NCBI RefSeq assembly: GCF_902809865.1
Contig: NZ_CADDWH010000001.1
Location: 2,604,001 to 2,668,000, forward strand
Origin: Halobacillus sp. Marseille-Q1614
GTDB taxonomy: Bacteria > Bacillota > Bacilli > Bacillales > Halobacillaceae
Direction of reading: 5' to 3'
DNA length: 64,000 nucleotides
The translations under genes and the position numbers were made by a program. Within the stretch, counting starts at the first letter, position 1, and every line of letters starts with the position of its first letter. The notes beneath the pieces are model-generated. The model did no database searches. It was given only the letters and a program-made list of their open reading frames with translations, and had not been told where the DNA came from. This document shows, in pieces, positions 8,217 through 16,844 of this stretch.

Positions 8217-9938
8217 TTGGATATAAAAACGACCCCAATGAGCCACTTCGGTTCTTATATGGCACTGACTTATCAGGAAAGCCAGGAAGCCGAAAAAAAT
8301 GGTTTATATGTAAACGCTGTACGAGGAAAATCTAAGCAGCACCAGAATTCACTTAAGATTATTCCTACAAAAAATGGAGAACCTGTTGCCTACAAGTATG
8401 AAGCAAACGAGTTCCAAATTTCCATTTCTTTTGACGGCGGAGAAATCAAAGTCTGCTTTGAAGATGATAGAAGAATTTTTGTAAAAGGAAGCGGGAAAAA
8501 TGTCGGTCTCTCTTTAGACACCCAGCCTGTTTACAATTTTGAATATAATTATCTGCTAGGAAAACCCGGTGAAGAATACTGTATCGTCAACAGCTACAAA
8601 AACCTGACGAAATATATGATTTTTGCTCCAAAAGGCTGTGTTTCTCTAAAGCAAAATGTCTTTATGGACACGACCGGCAGCACCAATAAAGCCGATAACT
8701 TATCCAGCATACAGATTGAATCCGATAGTAGTGATTTCTTATGTGTAATCGAAGATATTCCAACAAACGGCGCTGTGCCGGTCGATCGGGAATACAGCTT
8801 TGAAAAAGCACTTGAGAAAAGTACCAGCCATTTTGAGAAATTCCTATCAAAACAGCCGGCAGTTCCAGAAAAGTATCAGCAGACACTAAGAGAAGCGGCT
8901 TATCTCAACTGGACTTGTACAGCCAATGCAGAAGGTCTTCTTAAAAGAAAAGCCGTTTACATGTCTAACAGCAACTTCCCAGGCGTATGGAGCTGGGACA
9001 ACGCCTTTAACGGTTTAGCTCTTGCAGGTGTTGATAATCAGCTCGCATGGGATCAGTTTCAGCTGCTCTTTGATCATCAGGACGAACTAGGACAAATCCC
9101 CGGATCCGTCAGTGATTCAACGATCCGCTGGAATTTTTGCAAGCCGCCGATTCAAGGATTTTTTGTATTAAAAATGATGGAGCGAATCGAACTAACGACT
9201 GAGCAGTTAGAGCAGATGTATGACCAGATTAAGTCCCATGTAAGATACTATTTTCGTTATAAAGATTCCAATGGAGACGGAATTTGCGAATATCATCACG
9301 GCAACGATTCCGGACAGGATAACAGTACGGTTTTCCGAAATGCCGACGTGATCGACTCCCCGGATTTAACCGCATTTTTAATTAAATCAATGGATATGCT
9401 GGCCGTCGTGGCAGATAAGCTGGATCGCCGCCAGGATAAAGCTTACTGGGAAGAAGAATCGAAGAAGGTCACGGAGAGATTCTGCGACTATTTCCTTGTC
9501 GACGACCTTCCAGTGGCCCGCTTTATGAGAACCGGGGAAATCATTGAAAGCCAGAGCATCCTGCCGCTGGTCTCTATAATCCTGGCTGATAAACTGCCTA
9601 AATCAGCAAGAGAAAATATGATTAACGAGCTCAGCAGCGATAAGCATTTAACTGATTGGGGAATAGCCTCAGAGGCTCTCAACAGTTCTTACTATGAAGA
9701 AGATGCTTACTGGAGAGGACCGATTTGGGCACCGACCACCCTCCTTTTCATCGATGCCTTTGAGGAATGCGGCGAACGTGAATTAGCTTCAGAAGTTGCG
9801 GAGAAATTTTTGAAAATGTGTAAACACAATGGATTTGCAGAAGTATTCCATGCAGAAACCGGTGAAGGGTTAAGAGACTTAGCTCACACATGGACGTCCA
9901 GTGTATTCATCCATTTAGCGGCAAGGCAGAAACAATAA
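8217..9938 (+). CDS. (alpha/alpha)6-barrel glycosidase, trehalase/GH63-like
   Basis: A 573-aa intracellular glycosidase without signal peptide. The N-terminal 200 residues are a beta-rich domain; the rest is a helical barrel of the GH37/GH63/MGH type, with WSWDNAF at 258-264, CEYHHGNDSGQDNS near 355-370, YWRGPIWAPTT at 498-508 and HTWTSS near the end. Start is TTG at 8217 with AAGGAG nine nt upstream; the next ATG (8238) is too far from that site. It is divergent from the EIIBC gene and convergent with treR, the place normally held by GH13 phospho-alpha-1,1-glucosidase TreA. I infer that it hydrolyses trehalose 6-phosphate or a related phosphorylated glucoside; family similarity alone does not prove this. 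Confidence 0.75.
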   Translation: MDIKTTPMSHFGSYMALTYQESQEAEKNGLYVNAVRGKSKQHQNSLKIIPTKNGEPVAYKYEANEFQISISFDGGEIKVCFEDDRRIFVKGSGKNVGLSLDTQPVYNFEYNYLLGKPGEEYCIVNSYKNLTKYMIFAPKGCVSLKQNVFMDTTGSTNKADNLSSIQIESDSSDFLCVIEDIPTNGAVPVDREYSFEKALEKSTSHFEKFLSKQPAVPEKYQQTLREAAYLNWTCTANAEGLLKRKAVYMSNSNFPGVWSWDNAFNGLALAGVDNQLAWDQFQLLFDHQDELGQIPGSVSDSTIRWNFCKPPIQGFFVLKMMERIELTTEQLEQMYDQIKSHVRYYFRYKDSNGDGICEYHHGNDSGQDNSTVFRNADVIDSPDLTAFLIKSMDMLAVVADKLDRRQDKAYWEEESKKVTERFCDYFLVDDLPVARFMRTGEIIESQSILPLVSIILADKLPKSARENMINELSSDKHLTDWGIASEALNSSYYEEDAYWRGPIWAPTTLLFIDAFEECGERELASEVAEKFLKMCKHNGFAEVFHAETGEGLRDLAHTWTSSVFIHLAARQKQ

Positions 9939-9941
9939 ATT

Positions 9942-9990
9942 AAAAAAGTGTACGAGCCCTCCCATATTTGGGGTTCTCGTACACTTTTTT
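9942..9990. terminator. bidirectional terminator
   Basis: A long stem, AAAAGTGTACGAG with CTCGTACACTTTT, with A and T runs on both sides. It serves the plus-strand glycosidase and the minus-strand repressor. Confidence 0.85.
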
Positions 9991-10711
9991 ACTGCCTTTG
10001 CTGGGTTTGATCAAAAAACACAAAATTCCCTGGCGTGTGGCGTGACTGTGTGCGTTCAAACATGACGCCGTCCTCATTATAAATATAGCTCGTCACCACA
10101 ACGACACAATTATAGCCATCCATATTAAGATACTTCTCATCGAGGTCAGTCGTTTTCTCAACAATCATCTGCCTTTTCGCGGTCACGACCCGATGGTTTA
10201 ATTCTTTCTCCAAGTATTCATAGATCGAATCTTCAGCGATCTCCACTGTTAACCCTTTAACCACATCGGCCCTAAAATAGTTATGATCCATAATCACAGG
10301 ATTTCCATCAAGATAACGCACCCGCTGCAGATGATAGAGCTTTGTTCCTATCGGCATTGAAGTAATCTCCTGGATCTGTTCATCCGCTGTAACTTCTTCA
10401 TAAAGAACAACTTCTGTACGATGCTTCTTATCGTTTCGCTGTGCAAACTCTTTAAAGGTTTCCGTTTCTCCAAACATATATTCATTCTGCTTGAAGTCCT
10501 GATAAATGACGCGGACCCCTTTGCCGTGTTTTGTTTGAAGATATCCTTTAGAAACGAGCTCTGCGATCGCCCGCCTTATTGTGTTTCGTGAACAGTTATA
10601 TTCTTTCACAAGCGTATTTTCCGAGGGAATCAGCTGTTGATACTCGAATACATTTCGTTCGATTTTGTCTTTTAAATCTTCATAAATGTCCATGAATTTA
10701 GTCCTAGGCAT
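9989..10711 (-). CDS. treR: trehalose-operon repressor, GntR/HutC family
   Basis: 240 aa. Winged helix at residues 1-75 (SRNTIRRAIAELVSKGYL is the recognition segment) and a UTRA effector domain at 90-235, the form that binds trehalose 6-phosphate in TreR. The N-terminal KFMDIYEDLKDKIERN and the effector domain resemble B. subtilis TreR. It likely represses the divergent treP and glycosidase pair through the palindrome at 8144-8159 and perhaps its own promoter (GTATATACAA near 10785). Starts at an ATG with a weak AGGAGG-like site. Confidence 0.85.
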   Translation of the reverse strand: MPRTKFMDIYEDLKDKIERNVFEYQQLIPSENTLVKEYNCSRNTIRRAIAELVSKGYLQTKHGKGVRVIYQDFKQNEYMFGETETFKEFAQRNDKKHRTEVVLYEEVTADEQIQEITSMPIGTKLYHLQRVRYLDGNPVIMDHNYFRADVVKGLTVEIAEDSIYEYLEKELNHRVVTAKRQMIVEKTTDLDEKYLNMDGYNCVVVVTSYIYNEDGVMFERTQSRHTPGNFVFFDQTQQRQ

Positions 10712-10736
10712 GACAGCCTCCTATATGTAAACCTGA

Positions 10737-10794
10737 CGTATGTATACGATAATCATATAATTAGATCTTATCCAACTGCAACCCGTATATACAA
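10737..10794. promoter_or_regulatory. possible TreR autoregulatory sites
   Basis: Two TATAC-rich near-palindromes, CGTATGTATACG (10737-10748) and GTATATACAA (10785-10794), lie upstream of treR and resemble the TTGTATATACAA type of tre operator. Weak evidence. The rest of 10712-10997 holds only a minus-strand terminator. Confidence 0.3.
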
Positions 10795-10812
10795 ATTCGA
10801 ACTGAATCGAAA

Positions 10813-10844
10813 TAAAAAACAGAGCCACTGCCACTGACTCTGTT
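10813..10844 (-). terminator. terminator of the PocR-type two-component operon
   Basis: Minus strand: AACAGAG pairs with CTCTGTT around a 13-nt loop, followed by TTTTTATTT. It lies about 150 nt after the response regulator. Confidence 0.6.
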
Positions 10845-10997
10845 ATCCTTATATCTCTAGCTCAGTTACTTTTATTTTTGGTTTCTTATGAAAAAGCAGG
10901 GAATCTACTCGCTTACTGCAGTCGAACGGTCATGCCCCCTTACTCGTTCCTCACTTCGGGGTCTTGTCCGCCCGCTTTTTGCAGGAGTCTTGTTATT

Positions 10998-11759
10998 CTA
11001 CATTACAAAATTATTGAAGGAATTCATCCTTTTCTTTTTGGCTACAAAAGATTGCTGCTGATATTGCGTAGGAGTAATACCTTCGTACTTTTTGAAGACC
11101 CTTGAAAAATAATTAGAGTCAGTAAACCCGCATTTCTCGCTTATTTCCATTATATTATCTTGTTGGTTTCTAAGACATTCTTTCGCTTTATCCAGCCTTC
11201 GAGCTGTAATATATTGAGTAATCGTACAACCGATTTCTTGTTTAAAAAGTCTGCTTAAATATTGGTCGCTAAGATAGACAAGGTCAGATAAACTTTCTAA
11301 AGTTAAATCTAAATGAAGGTTATTTTCTATATGTTCTATAAGAGTCTGAACATGATCGCAGGACACATCAATAGAAGGTGGATATGGGTGATGTACTTCT
11401 GGAATAAATTTCAATAACGCTTGCCTTATATCGTTTGGGTGAGCAGGTTTTAGTAAATAATCCTCTACTCCTAATTTAATCGTTTGAAAAGCATAATCAA
11501 ACTCATCATGCGCTGTAAGAAAAATGATACGGCAGTCTGGAAAATCTTTTTTAATTAATTTAGCTGCCATCAAACCGTCCATAACAGGCATTTCAATATC
11601 CATAAGCACGACATCCATTCTCTCCTGCCTCATCTGATCGACAGCATCCGCCCCGTTATCAGCACAATATAAGCGGCTGATCTCCAAGTTTTCCCTTTTA
11701 AGCATTAATGTTAAAACCTCTCGTTCCAACGGTTCATCATCTACGATCATTACCTTCAT
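10998..11759 (-). CDS. AraC-type response regulator
   Basis: 253 aa. Receiver domain at 1-120 with the acidic pair at Asp7-Asp8, phosphorylated Asp54 (LMDIEMP) and Lys near 104; AraC/YesN double helix-turn-helix at about 135-240 ending in the family's FSRVFKKYEGITPTQY pattern. It lies 3 nt behind the PocR-domain kinase and is almost surely its partner. Start taken at the ATG at 11759, 7 nt after AGGAGG. Next to the diol/glycerol dehydratase operon, so it probably activates that operon when its substrate is present. Confidence 0.88.
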   Translation of the reverse strand: MKVMIVDDEPLEREVLTLMLKRENLEISRLYCADNGADAVDQMRQERMDVVLMDIEMPVMDGLMAAKLIKKDFPDCRIIFLTAHDEFDYAFQTIKLGVEDYLLKPAHPNDIRQALLKFIPEVHHPYPPSIDVSCDHVQTLIEHIENNLHLDLTLESLSDLVYLSDQYLSRLFKQEIGCTITQYITARRLDKAKECLRNQQDNIMEISEKCGFTDSNYFSRVFKKYEGITPTQYQQQSFVAKKKRMNSFNNFVM

Positions 11760-11762
11760 CAA

Positions 11763-12998
11763 TTAACCTCCTAAAACAGGAATAACCATTCGAACCATTG
11801 TGCCAACTCCTATTTGACTTTCAATTGCAGTAATTCCATATTCCTCTCCAAAATAATATTGAAGTCTCTTATGCACATTGGTCATTCCAATTCCTGTGGT
11901 GTGGCTGTTTTTTGGGTTACTTGTTTGCGAGAAAATGTGATCTAATTGTTCTTTAGACATGCCGGTCCCTGTATCAGTAATTTCTAAAACAAAACTTTCA
12001 TTTTCTAAGTAACCATGAATTTTAATAACCACACGGTCATCACGGGGCTCAAATCCGTGTATGATAGCATTCTCAATTATAGGTTGGATGGACAGGATGG
12101 GTAATTTAACCATTTCTGCATCTATATCAATTACCTGTTTAAATTGGAGGCGGTCTCGAAATCTTGATTGCTGAATATTCAGATAATTTCCGGTATAGTC
12201 TAGCTCTTCTTTTAATGTAACGAGCTGATCTATATTACGAAGGCTGTACCTCATAATCTTTGACAATGAATAGGTTACACTTTGAGTTTGTTCTGCGTTC
12301 TCTAAGTATGCAAGACGTGAAATTGTGTTTAATGTATTGTATAAGAAATGTGGATTTATTTGAGATTGTAATACCTTTAATTGAGTTTCCTTAAGAAGTT
12401 CCTCTAACCTGACACGAAGTTTTGTCTCCTTCATCAGTATTTGACTCTTTTCGTTTATCTCTTCTTGTGCAATCCGGACAGCGCCAAACTTGGTGATGTA
12501 ATTCGCTACAAGCTGCAGCATGCCTTTTGCCGATTCAATCTGCTGCTCACTTGTAAATTCAATTCTAGCAAGAAAGAGATTTAGAAGATCTTGGTCAATT
12601 GGTAAACTCTTTATTTTCTTTCGAATATCATTTAATAATTTTTCATCCTGACCTTCAATCAAAACCTGGCCGCATAGCACAGAACCAAGATGTTTTCCGT
12701 TATAAACTATTGGCGCTGCCATATCAACTAATCCAGAGTGACAATAATGCCTGACCACTTCCCCTCGTTCAGCTGCCCTCAAACCTACTGTTTTATCTGA
12801 TAATATACAGCCTTGTGACCCTTCCGGGGAAGAGCGTATCTGTGTACAAAAACTTGTGAAGTTTGTTGGATTTGTCACAGGTATTCCTTGGTTATCTGCG
12901 ATAATAACAGCAAAACCAGTAGCATCTGAAAAGTCTTCCTGAATCTCCTGAAGCATCTCAACATCCACGATGTTACGTAATGTCAATACACTCAACAT
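11763..12998 (-). CDS. PocR-domain sensor histidine kinase
   Basis: 411 aa, no membrane segment, so a soluble sensor. Residues about 8-175 form a PocR sensory domain with the expected cysteines (51, 64, 86, 109); PocR domains are known from control of 1,2-propanediol use. A coiled coil follows (175-212), then the YesM/LytS-type kinase: QSQINPHFLYNTLN with His217, N-box near 300 (PIIENAIIHG), and GTGIGMTNVHKRL. Start at the ATG after GAGGAGG (12998); an upstream in-frame ATG at 13049 has no ribosome site. Upstream promoter overlaps a cre site. Likely senses propanediol or glycerol and phosphorylates the response regulator encoded next to it. Confidence 0.85.
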   Translation of the reverse strand: MLSVLTLRNIVDVEMLQEIQEDFSDATGFAVIIADNQGIPVTNPTNFTSFCTQIRSSPEGSQGCILSDKTVGLRAAERGEVVRHYCHSGLVDMAAPIVYNGKHLGSVLCGQVLIEGQDEKLLNDIRKKIKSLPIDQDLLNLFLARIEFTSEQQIESAKGMLQLVANYITKFGAVRIAQEEINEKSQILMKETKLRVRLEELLKETQLKVLQSQINPHFLYNTLNTISRLAYLENAEQTQSVTYSLSKIMRYSLRNIDQLVTLKEELDYTGNYLNIQQSRFRDRLQFKQVIDIDAEMVKLPILSIQPIIENAIIHGFEPRDDRVVIKIHGYLENESFVLEITDTGTGMSKEQLDHIFSQTSNPKNSHTTGIGMTNVHKRLQYYFGEEYGITAIESQIGVGTMVRMVIPVLGG

Positions 12999-13031
12999 CT
13001 TGCCTCCTCGTATATTAAAGGTGGAATCTTC

Positions 13032-13069
13032 ATTATATCTTAATAACATTTTTAATGTAAGCGTTTACT
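13032..13069 (-). promoter_or_regulatory. promoter with overlapping cre for the PocR kinase operon
   Basis: Minus strand: -35 TTACAT, 17-bp spacer, -10 TATAAT (13037-13032). The plus-strand sequence TGTAAGCGTTTACT (13056-13069) matches the CcpA cre consensus at 13 of 14 positions and covers the -35, a position typical of repression. Confidence 0.7.
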
Positions 13070-13112
13070 CAATGTGTAATCGATATGTAACGGAATACTC
13101 TTCACAAACTAA

Positions 13113-13168
13113 ATAAAAAATACCCTTAGAACCAGAAGGTCATAAATTTCTTGGTTCATCAGGGTATT
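13113..13168 (-). terminator. terminator of the dehydratase operon
   Basis: Minus strand: AATACCCTGATGAACCAAGAA pairs imperfectly with TTCTGGTTCTAAGGGTATT and is followed by a T run. It separates the dehydratase operon from the regulator genes. Confidence 0.75.
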
Positions 13169-13205
13169 AACAATTTATTAAAGTGAAAGCGAAATTATAT
13201 TTTTA

Positions 13206-13631
13206 TTAACTTTGAAATAAACTAGATTCTTCAAACATATTAACAGCTGCCTGAGCTACACGTATATCTTCTTCAACGGAACCACCACTCACCCCTACTG
13301 CCCCGACGATCTTATCTTTATCACGCAGTGGTATTCCTCCACCAAAAACTACTACCCGGCCGCTATTGGTTGTATTAATGCCATATAGCTCTTTTCCTAC
13401 CCCTGCTGCTTGAGCCAAATCTGATGTTGGCATTTTCATGGCTACTGAAGTCCAAGCTTTATTTTGAGCAATATCTACACTAACTAATAATGCGTCGTCC
13501 ATTCTATGACAGGCTATGAAGTTTCCGCCTTCATCAACAATACTGATCACCATTGGTGTGCCCATTTCTTTAGCTTCATTCTCTGCACTTTCCATGAGCT
13601 TTTTTGCTAATTCTAAATTGATCTGGACCAT
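13206..13631 (-). CDS. GlcG/HbpS-family protein (PduO C-terminal-like)
   Basis: 141 aa, single domain of the GlcG/HbpS (DUF336) family, as seen in the C-terminal half of PduO and in small proteins of dehydratase operons. Recognisable features are the SIVDEGGNFIACHRMDDA segment (residues about 29-46), YGINTTNSGRVVVFGGGIPL, and the glycine-rich AVGVSGGSVEEDI near the end. The family binds haem or cobalamin-related cofactors, so a role in handling the B12 cofactor of the dehydratase is plausible. Last gene of the dehydratase operon, 14 nt after the reactivase small subunit. Confidence 0.8.
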   Translation of the reverse strand: MVQINLELAKKLMESAENEAKEMGTPMVISIVDEGGNFIACHRMDDALLVSVDIAQNKAWTSVAMKMPTSDLAQAAGVGKELYGINTTNSGRVVVFGGGIPLRDKDKIVGAVGVSGGSVEEDIRVAQAAVNMFEESSLFQS

Positions 13632-13645
13632 TTCTTACTCCTCCT

Positions 13646-13978
13646 TTAATCATATAATGGCAGCCCCTTAATCAACCGAGCTGCATTCGTTCCTAATTTC
13701 CTCGCATTTTGAATGTTATCTTGCAAATATGGTTTTTCCGGATTTAGCTTTCGATGGTGTATACATATACATCCACTCTCATCAATTCCGACCCCTACTT
13801 CTAACGGGGACATGGACGCTGCATTCCAGCCAAGTTCGATAGAATGATTGGCTTTCTGATCCTCCTTCAATAAATAAGGAACCCCTTCTTCTTCCAATCC
13901 AGAAGCCACTTCTTGAATGGGAACAGCAGGAAGAGAGCTATCGTATGAAATCACAATATAAATTTCAGGTTTATTCAT
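13646..13978 (-). CDS. pduH: diol/glycerol dehydratase reactivase small subunit
   Basis: 110 aa, the PduH/DdrB/GdrB family. It pairs with the large reactivase subunit to swap damaged cobalamin out of inactivated dehydratase at the cost of ATP. The fold resembles the dehydratase medium subunit; HSIELGWNAASMSPLEVGVG is the characteristic middle stretch. Its start overlaps the end of the large-subunit gene by 4 nt (translational coupling), supporting a complex with a defined ratio. Confidence 0.88.
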   Translation of the reverse strand: MNKPEIYIVISYDSSLPAVPIQEVASGLEEEGVPYLLKEDQKANHSIELGWNAASMSPLEVGVGIDESGCICIHHRKLNPEKPYLQDNIQNARKLGTNAARLIKGLPLYD

Positions 13979-15828
13979 TTAAATACCTCATTACGAACAG
14001 AGGACAATACCAAACCAGTAGCAACTGCATTCCGTGGCCCTTCTTTTCCACGAATATTTGCAAACCCAGCTACAATACCATACTTACCCAATTCCTCTGT
14101 TAACATCTGTGGAATTTCGAAGTCTAATGCCGATCCCCCCAACATTACGACAAAAGATATGTGGTTTAGATTGCCTGTTGGTACCACTCCCTTAAGGGCC
14201 CGAAGTGCATTTGTCACAAATACTCTCCGCTTAGCACTACGGCGTATATCCTTGATTCTCTCCATAGATTCTCTACTTGCTAGAGGAGTCAGCTCTCTAT
14301 CTTCTCGAATCACCACTTTTCCAAAAGTATAAGGTGGAAAAGGGTTTTCAGAGAATAAAGTCGTTCCATCTTCTAATTGCATATGAAACAGACTCACTAC
14401 TTTTCCTAAAGGATACTTTTTAATTTTTTCAGCAAGTTCGAGATCCTCTAATGCAAGTTCTGAATTAATCAGCATAGTAACCATGTCTCCTGCACCAGCC
14501 AAGTGGGTTGTTGTAATCTTCCCCGATTCATTCATCAGCGCAGCATCAGTAGATCCGCCCCCCATGTCCAGAATGATAATTGGTTTCCTTGTACCAGGGG
14601 TAGTTAACGCTCCCCGAATAGCCATTTCCGCTTCTACTCCACCAACTTCCACAGTAATACCCAGCTCATTTTCTAGACGATCAGCGACTTTTTGAACAGG
14701 GACCTTATCCGTTTTTACCATGGATGCTAGGGCAACCCCGCTTTCCATAGAAAGTTCACCAGCCATTGACCCGCTGATGGAAGTCGGAATCACGGCATTG
14801 ACTGCCAGAAAATCAGAGATTGTTATTTCATCTGCTAATTGACCTGTAAGTGAGGCCAGGTCATGCCGAAGTCCGTTAAACATCCCGCCAACATTTGTCC
14901 CTGTTTCTCCCTGAACATCTACCAGTGTCCCCAGCTTTTCATACGTATTCATAATGGCTTCAGCCCCATCATTAATGGACACACCTAATTGCTGATTATT
15001 CGGTCCTTTTAAAATTACATTCCCTGCTTCGATTTTTCTTTCAACTACCTCGCCTTGTGGAGTCCTGATTACTACAGCTGATCGGTTCCCTACTAACGCT
15101 TTAGCGACTAGAGAAACTTGTTTCGTTTGGTCTGGATCCAGCTTAAACACGGTAGAAAGACCATATGGGTTGCTTAACGTTCGAATCACAAATCCAGGAA
15201 GTGCTACCTCTACCGCCGCTAATTTCAAAAGAGGGACTTTTTCAATTAAAGATACCTCGTCTACAATAGGTATTTTCTTATTTAAACGGTTGTGTATTAA
15301 TACCCCGTCATCTTTTTGAACGACAGCACCGGTAATAGATACTCCTTTTTCTACAGCCTTATTTAAGCGGTGCGCTACCCATTCATAATCAAAGAATTTA
15401 GGGATTACTACTATGAAATCTTCCTGCCGCCCTTTGTTCTCATCTAATTGATCTATCAAAATCGTTGTTCCAATTCCTAAGCCGGCACCACCAGGGGTAT
15501 CTGGATTATGGCCGATCATGGAAGATTCCGTTATAATCGTTTCACTTATCAAGTCCATAGCCAGGTCGCCAATGACGGGCACTGCATCATTCAACCGAAT
15601 AAGATCAATATCCTGAAGGTCCATATCTGCTTTTTTAGCGGCTTCCCGCAATGCAAGCCGAATTCCTTTTATATTATCTTCCGTTCCTTTTATTCCAGTT
15701 GTCTTCACTAAATGCTGGGAAACGAACTCACAATACTCTCCATAAATACGTGCAATCGCTACTTCAGTGGAAGAATTGCCGATGTCCACACCTGCTAGAG
15801 TTTTATTCAAAGTATCGCTATTCTTCAC
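13975..15828 (-). CDS. pduG: diol/glycerol dehydratase reactivase large subunit
   Basis: 617 aa, DdrA/PduG family: an ATP-dependent, Hsp70-like chaperone that releases inactive cobalamin from the dehydratase. The N-terminal ATPase signature AGVDIGNSSTEVAIARI is at about 13-29 and a second phosphate-binding stretch PIIILDMGGGSTDAALM lies near residue 420. Full family length. Its start overlaps the small dehydratase subunit by 11 nt. The symbol follows the propanediol system; in glycerol fermenters the same protein is called GdrA/DhaF. Confidence 0.92.
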   Translation of the reverse strand: MKNSDTLNKTLAGVDIGNSSTEVAIARIYGEYCEFVSQHLVKTTGIKGTEDNIKGIRLALREAAKKADMDLQDIDLIRLNDAVPVIGDLAMDLISETIITESSMIGHNPDTPGGAGLGIGTTILIDQLDENKGRQEDFIVVIPKFFDYEWVAHRLNKAVEKGVSITGAVVQKDDGVLIHNRLNKKIPIVDEVSLIEKVPLLKLAAVEVALPGFVIRTLSNPYGLSTVFKLDPDQTKQVSLVAKALVGNRSAVVIRTPQGEVVERKIEAGNVILKGPNNQQLGVSINDGAEAIMNTYEKLGTLVDVQGETGTNVGGMFNGLRHDLASLTGQLADEITISDFLAVNAVIPTSISGSMAGELSMESGVALASMVKTDKVPVQKVADRLENELGITVEVGGVEAEMAIRGALTTPGTRKPIIILDMGGGSTDAALMNESGKITTTHLAGAGDMVTMLINSELALEDLELAEKIKKYPLGKVVSLFHMQLEDGTTLFSENPFPPYTFGKVVIREDRELTPLASRESMERIKDIRRSAKRRVFVTNALRALKGVVPTGNLNHISFVVMLGGSALDFEIPQMLTEELGKYGIVAGFANIRGKEGPRNAVATGLVLSSVRNEVFK

Positions 15829-16240
15829 TTTTCTTTAAACTTCCCCGTCTTTCATATACATCTGCAGCTTCTCGGATTAATTCCGCATTTTCCCTCGCTG
15901 CATATTCTTCCTCTAATTCATCGGCAATCATCAAAAGCTCTTCCTTAGTTGACCGATTAGGCCGCAAAGCATTATAAATTTCTAGAATGCGAGCATCAGA
16001 AATATTGATCATTTCAGCCGCCCGTCTGAAGTTTTTCGCAAGTTGTGTTCTTCCTAAGCTTTCACTTATTTCTGCATGCATCTCAAGTGTCTTTGGACTG
16101 ATACGTAAGTCGTCCCCTGTTATTTCTCCATTTAAAGCAGCATCTAATGTTAAATCGTTATAAGATTTTTCTTTAGGTGTATATACTAAATCAGGTCTTT
16201 TCTGACCAAGTGGATAGTCTTCTCTTGTTAAATTTGTCAT
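15818..16240 (-). CDS. pduE: diol/glycerol dehydratase small subunit
   Basis: 140 aa; gamma subunit of the adenosylcobalamin-dependent dehydratase heterohexamer. The family pattern DYPLGQKRPDLVYTPKEK begins near residue 7, and LRPNRSTKEELLMIADELE near 108. It lacks a long lysine- and proline-rich N-terminal extension of the kind that targets PduE-type subunits to microcompartments; this agrees with the absence of shell genes. Lies 11 nt after the medium subunit. Confidence 0.92.
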   Translation of the reverse strand: MTNLTREDYPLGQKRPDLVYTPKEKSYNDLTLDAALNGEITGDDLRISPKTLEMHAEISESLGRTQLAKNFRRAAEMINISDARILEIYNALRPNRSTKEELLMIADELEEEYAARENAELIREAADVYERRGSLKKSEE

Positions 16241-16251
16241 TTTCTCTCCTC

Positions 16252-16830
16252 CTATTCTTCAATTGAAAAATCTACTTTTAGTTCTATAGGTTTTTGATCT
16301 CGAATACGAGATTGACACTCTTTTAAATAGAGCAGAGCTGCCGCTGCCTGATATTTAGGCCTTGCCATTTGGTCATTTACTACTGGTACAGGATTTGGAC
16401 TTTCCCCTAAAGCGTACATGGCAGCATTTCTACCGATCATTCGGTAAGTTTCTAAAGTAATTAAAGGAGACTGAGGGAATAACTCGAAATTACTAAGTGG
16501 ATCAAGGTTTTGTTGATGGATGACGGCTGTACCTCTCGATTGCAGTCCAATACTGATTCCTGAGCCGCTCATTTTCGCAGCTCCATGAGCCATAAATGCT
16601 AAATCAGCCGTGCTCAAACTGCGGATCACCCTCGACTCAGCTCCCTGCTCTTCAATTCCAGAAAGGATTTCACGCAGGACAGAAGTATGAGAAACACCTA
16701 CAATTGTTTTGTTCATTTCCTTTCCGAAAGCTGGGGCAATTGCTACAATTACTTCTCTTGGATTTGTACCTTTTGCTGCTGGACCAATTTCTGACAATTT
16801 CATTTCTATTGAAAAAGTTTCTGTGGTCAT
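16252..16830 (-). CDS. pduD: diol/glycerol dehydratase medium subunit
   Basis: 192 aa; beta subunit that contacts the lower face of the cobalamin. Clear family stretches are GPAAKGTNPREVIVAIAPAF (about 13-32), GVSHTSVLREILSGIEEQGA and GIQ-like SIGLQSRGTAVIHQ with DPLSNFELFPQ after it. Its N-terminus is short (about 12 residues before the core), again without the microcompartment-targeting extension found in PduD of Salmonella. 14 nt after the large subunit. Confidence 0.92.
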   Translation of the reverse strand: MTTETFSIEMKLSEIGPAAKGTNPREVIVAIAPAFGKEMNKTIVGVSHTSVLREILSGIEEQGAESRVIRSLSTADLAFMAHGAAKMSGSGISIGLQSRGTAVIHQQNLDPLSNFELFPQSPLITLETYRMIGRNAAMYALGESPNPVPVVNDQMARPKYQAAAALLYLKECQSRIRDQKPIELKVDFSIEE

Positions 16831-16844
16831 TATAGTTTCCCCTT

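Noticed and set aside
8237-8240. ATG start for the barrel glycosidase
   Set aside because: It is about 30 nt from the AAGGAG site, whereas the TTG at 8217 is at the right distance.
10845-10997. Possible small plus-strand gene downstream of treR
   Set aside because: No ribosome site and no protein-like composition; it overlaps the terminator region of the two-component operon.
14483-14695. Plus-strand frame opposite the reactivase large subunit
   Set aside because: Shadow of a well-supported gene; serine- and proline-rich translation typical of antisense frames.
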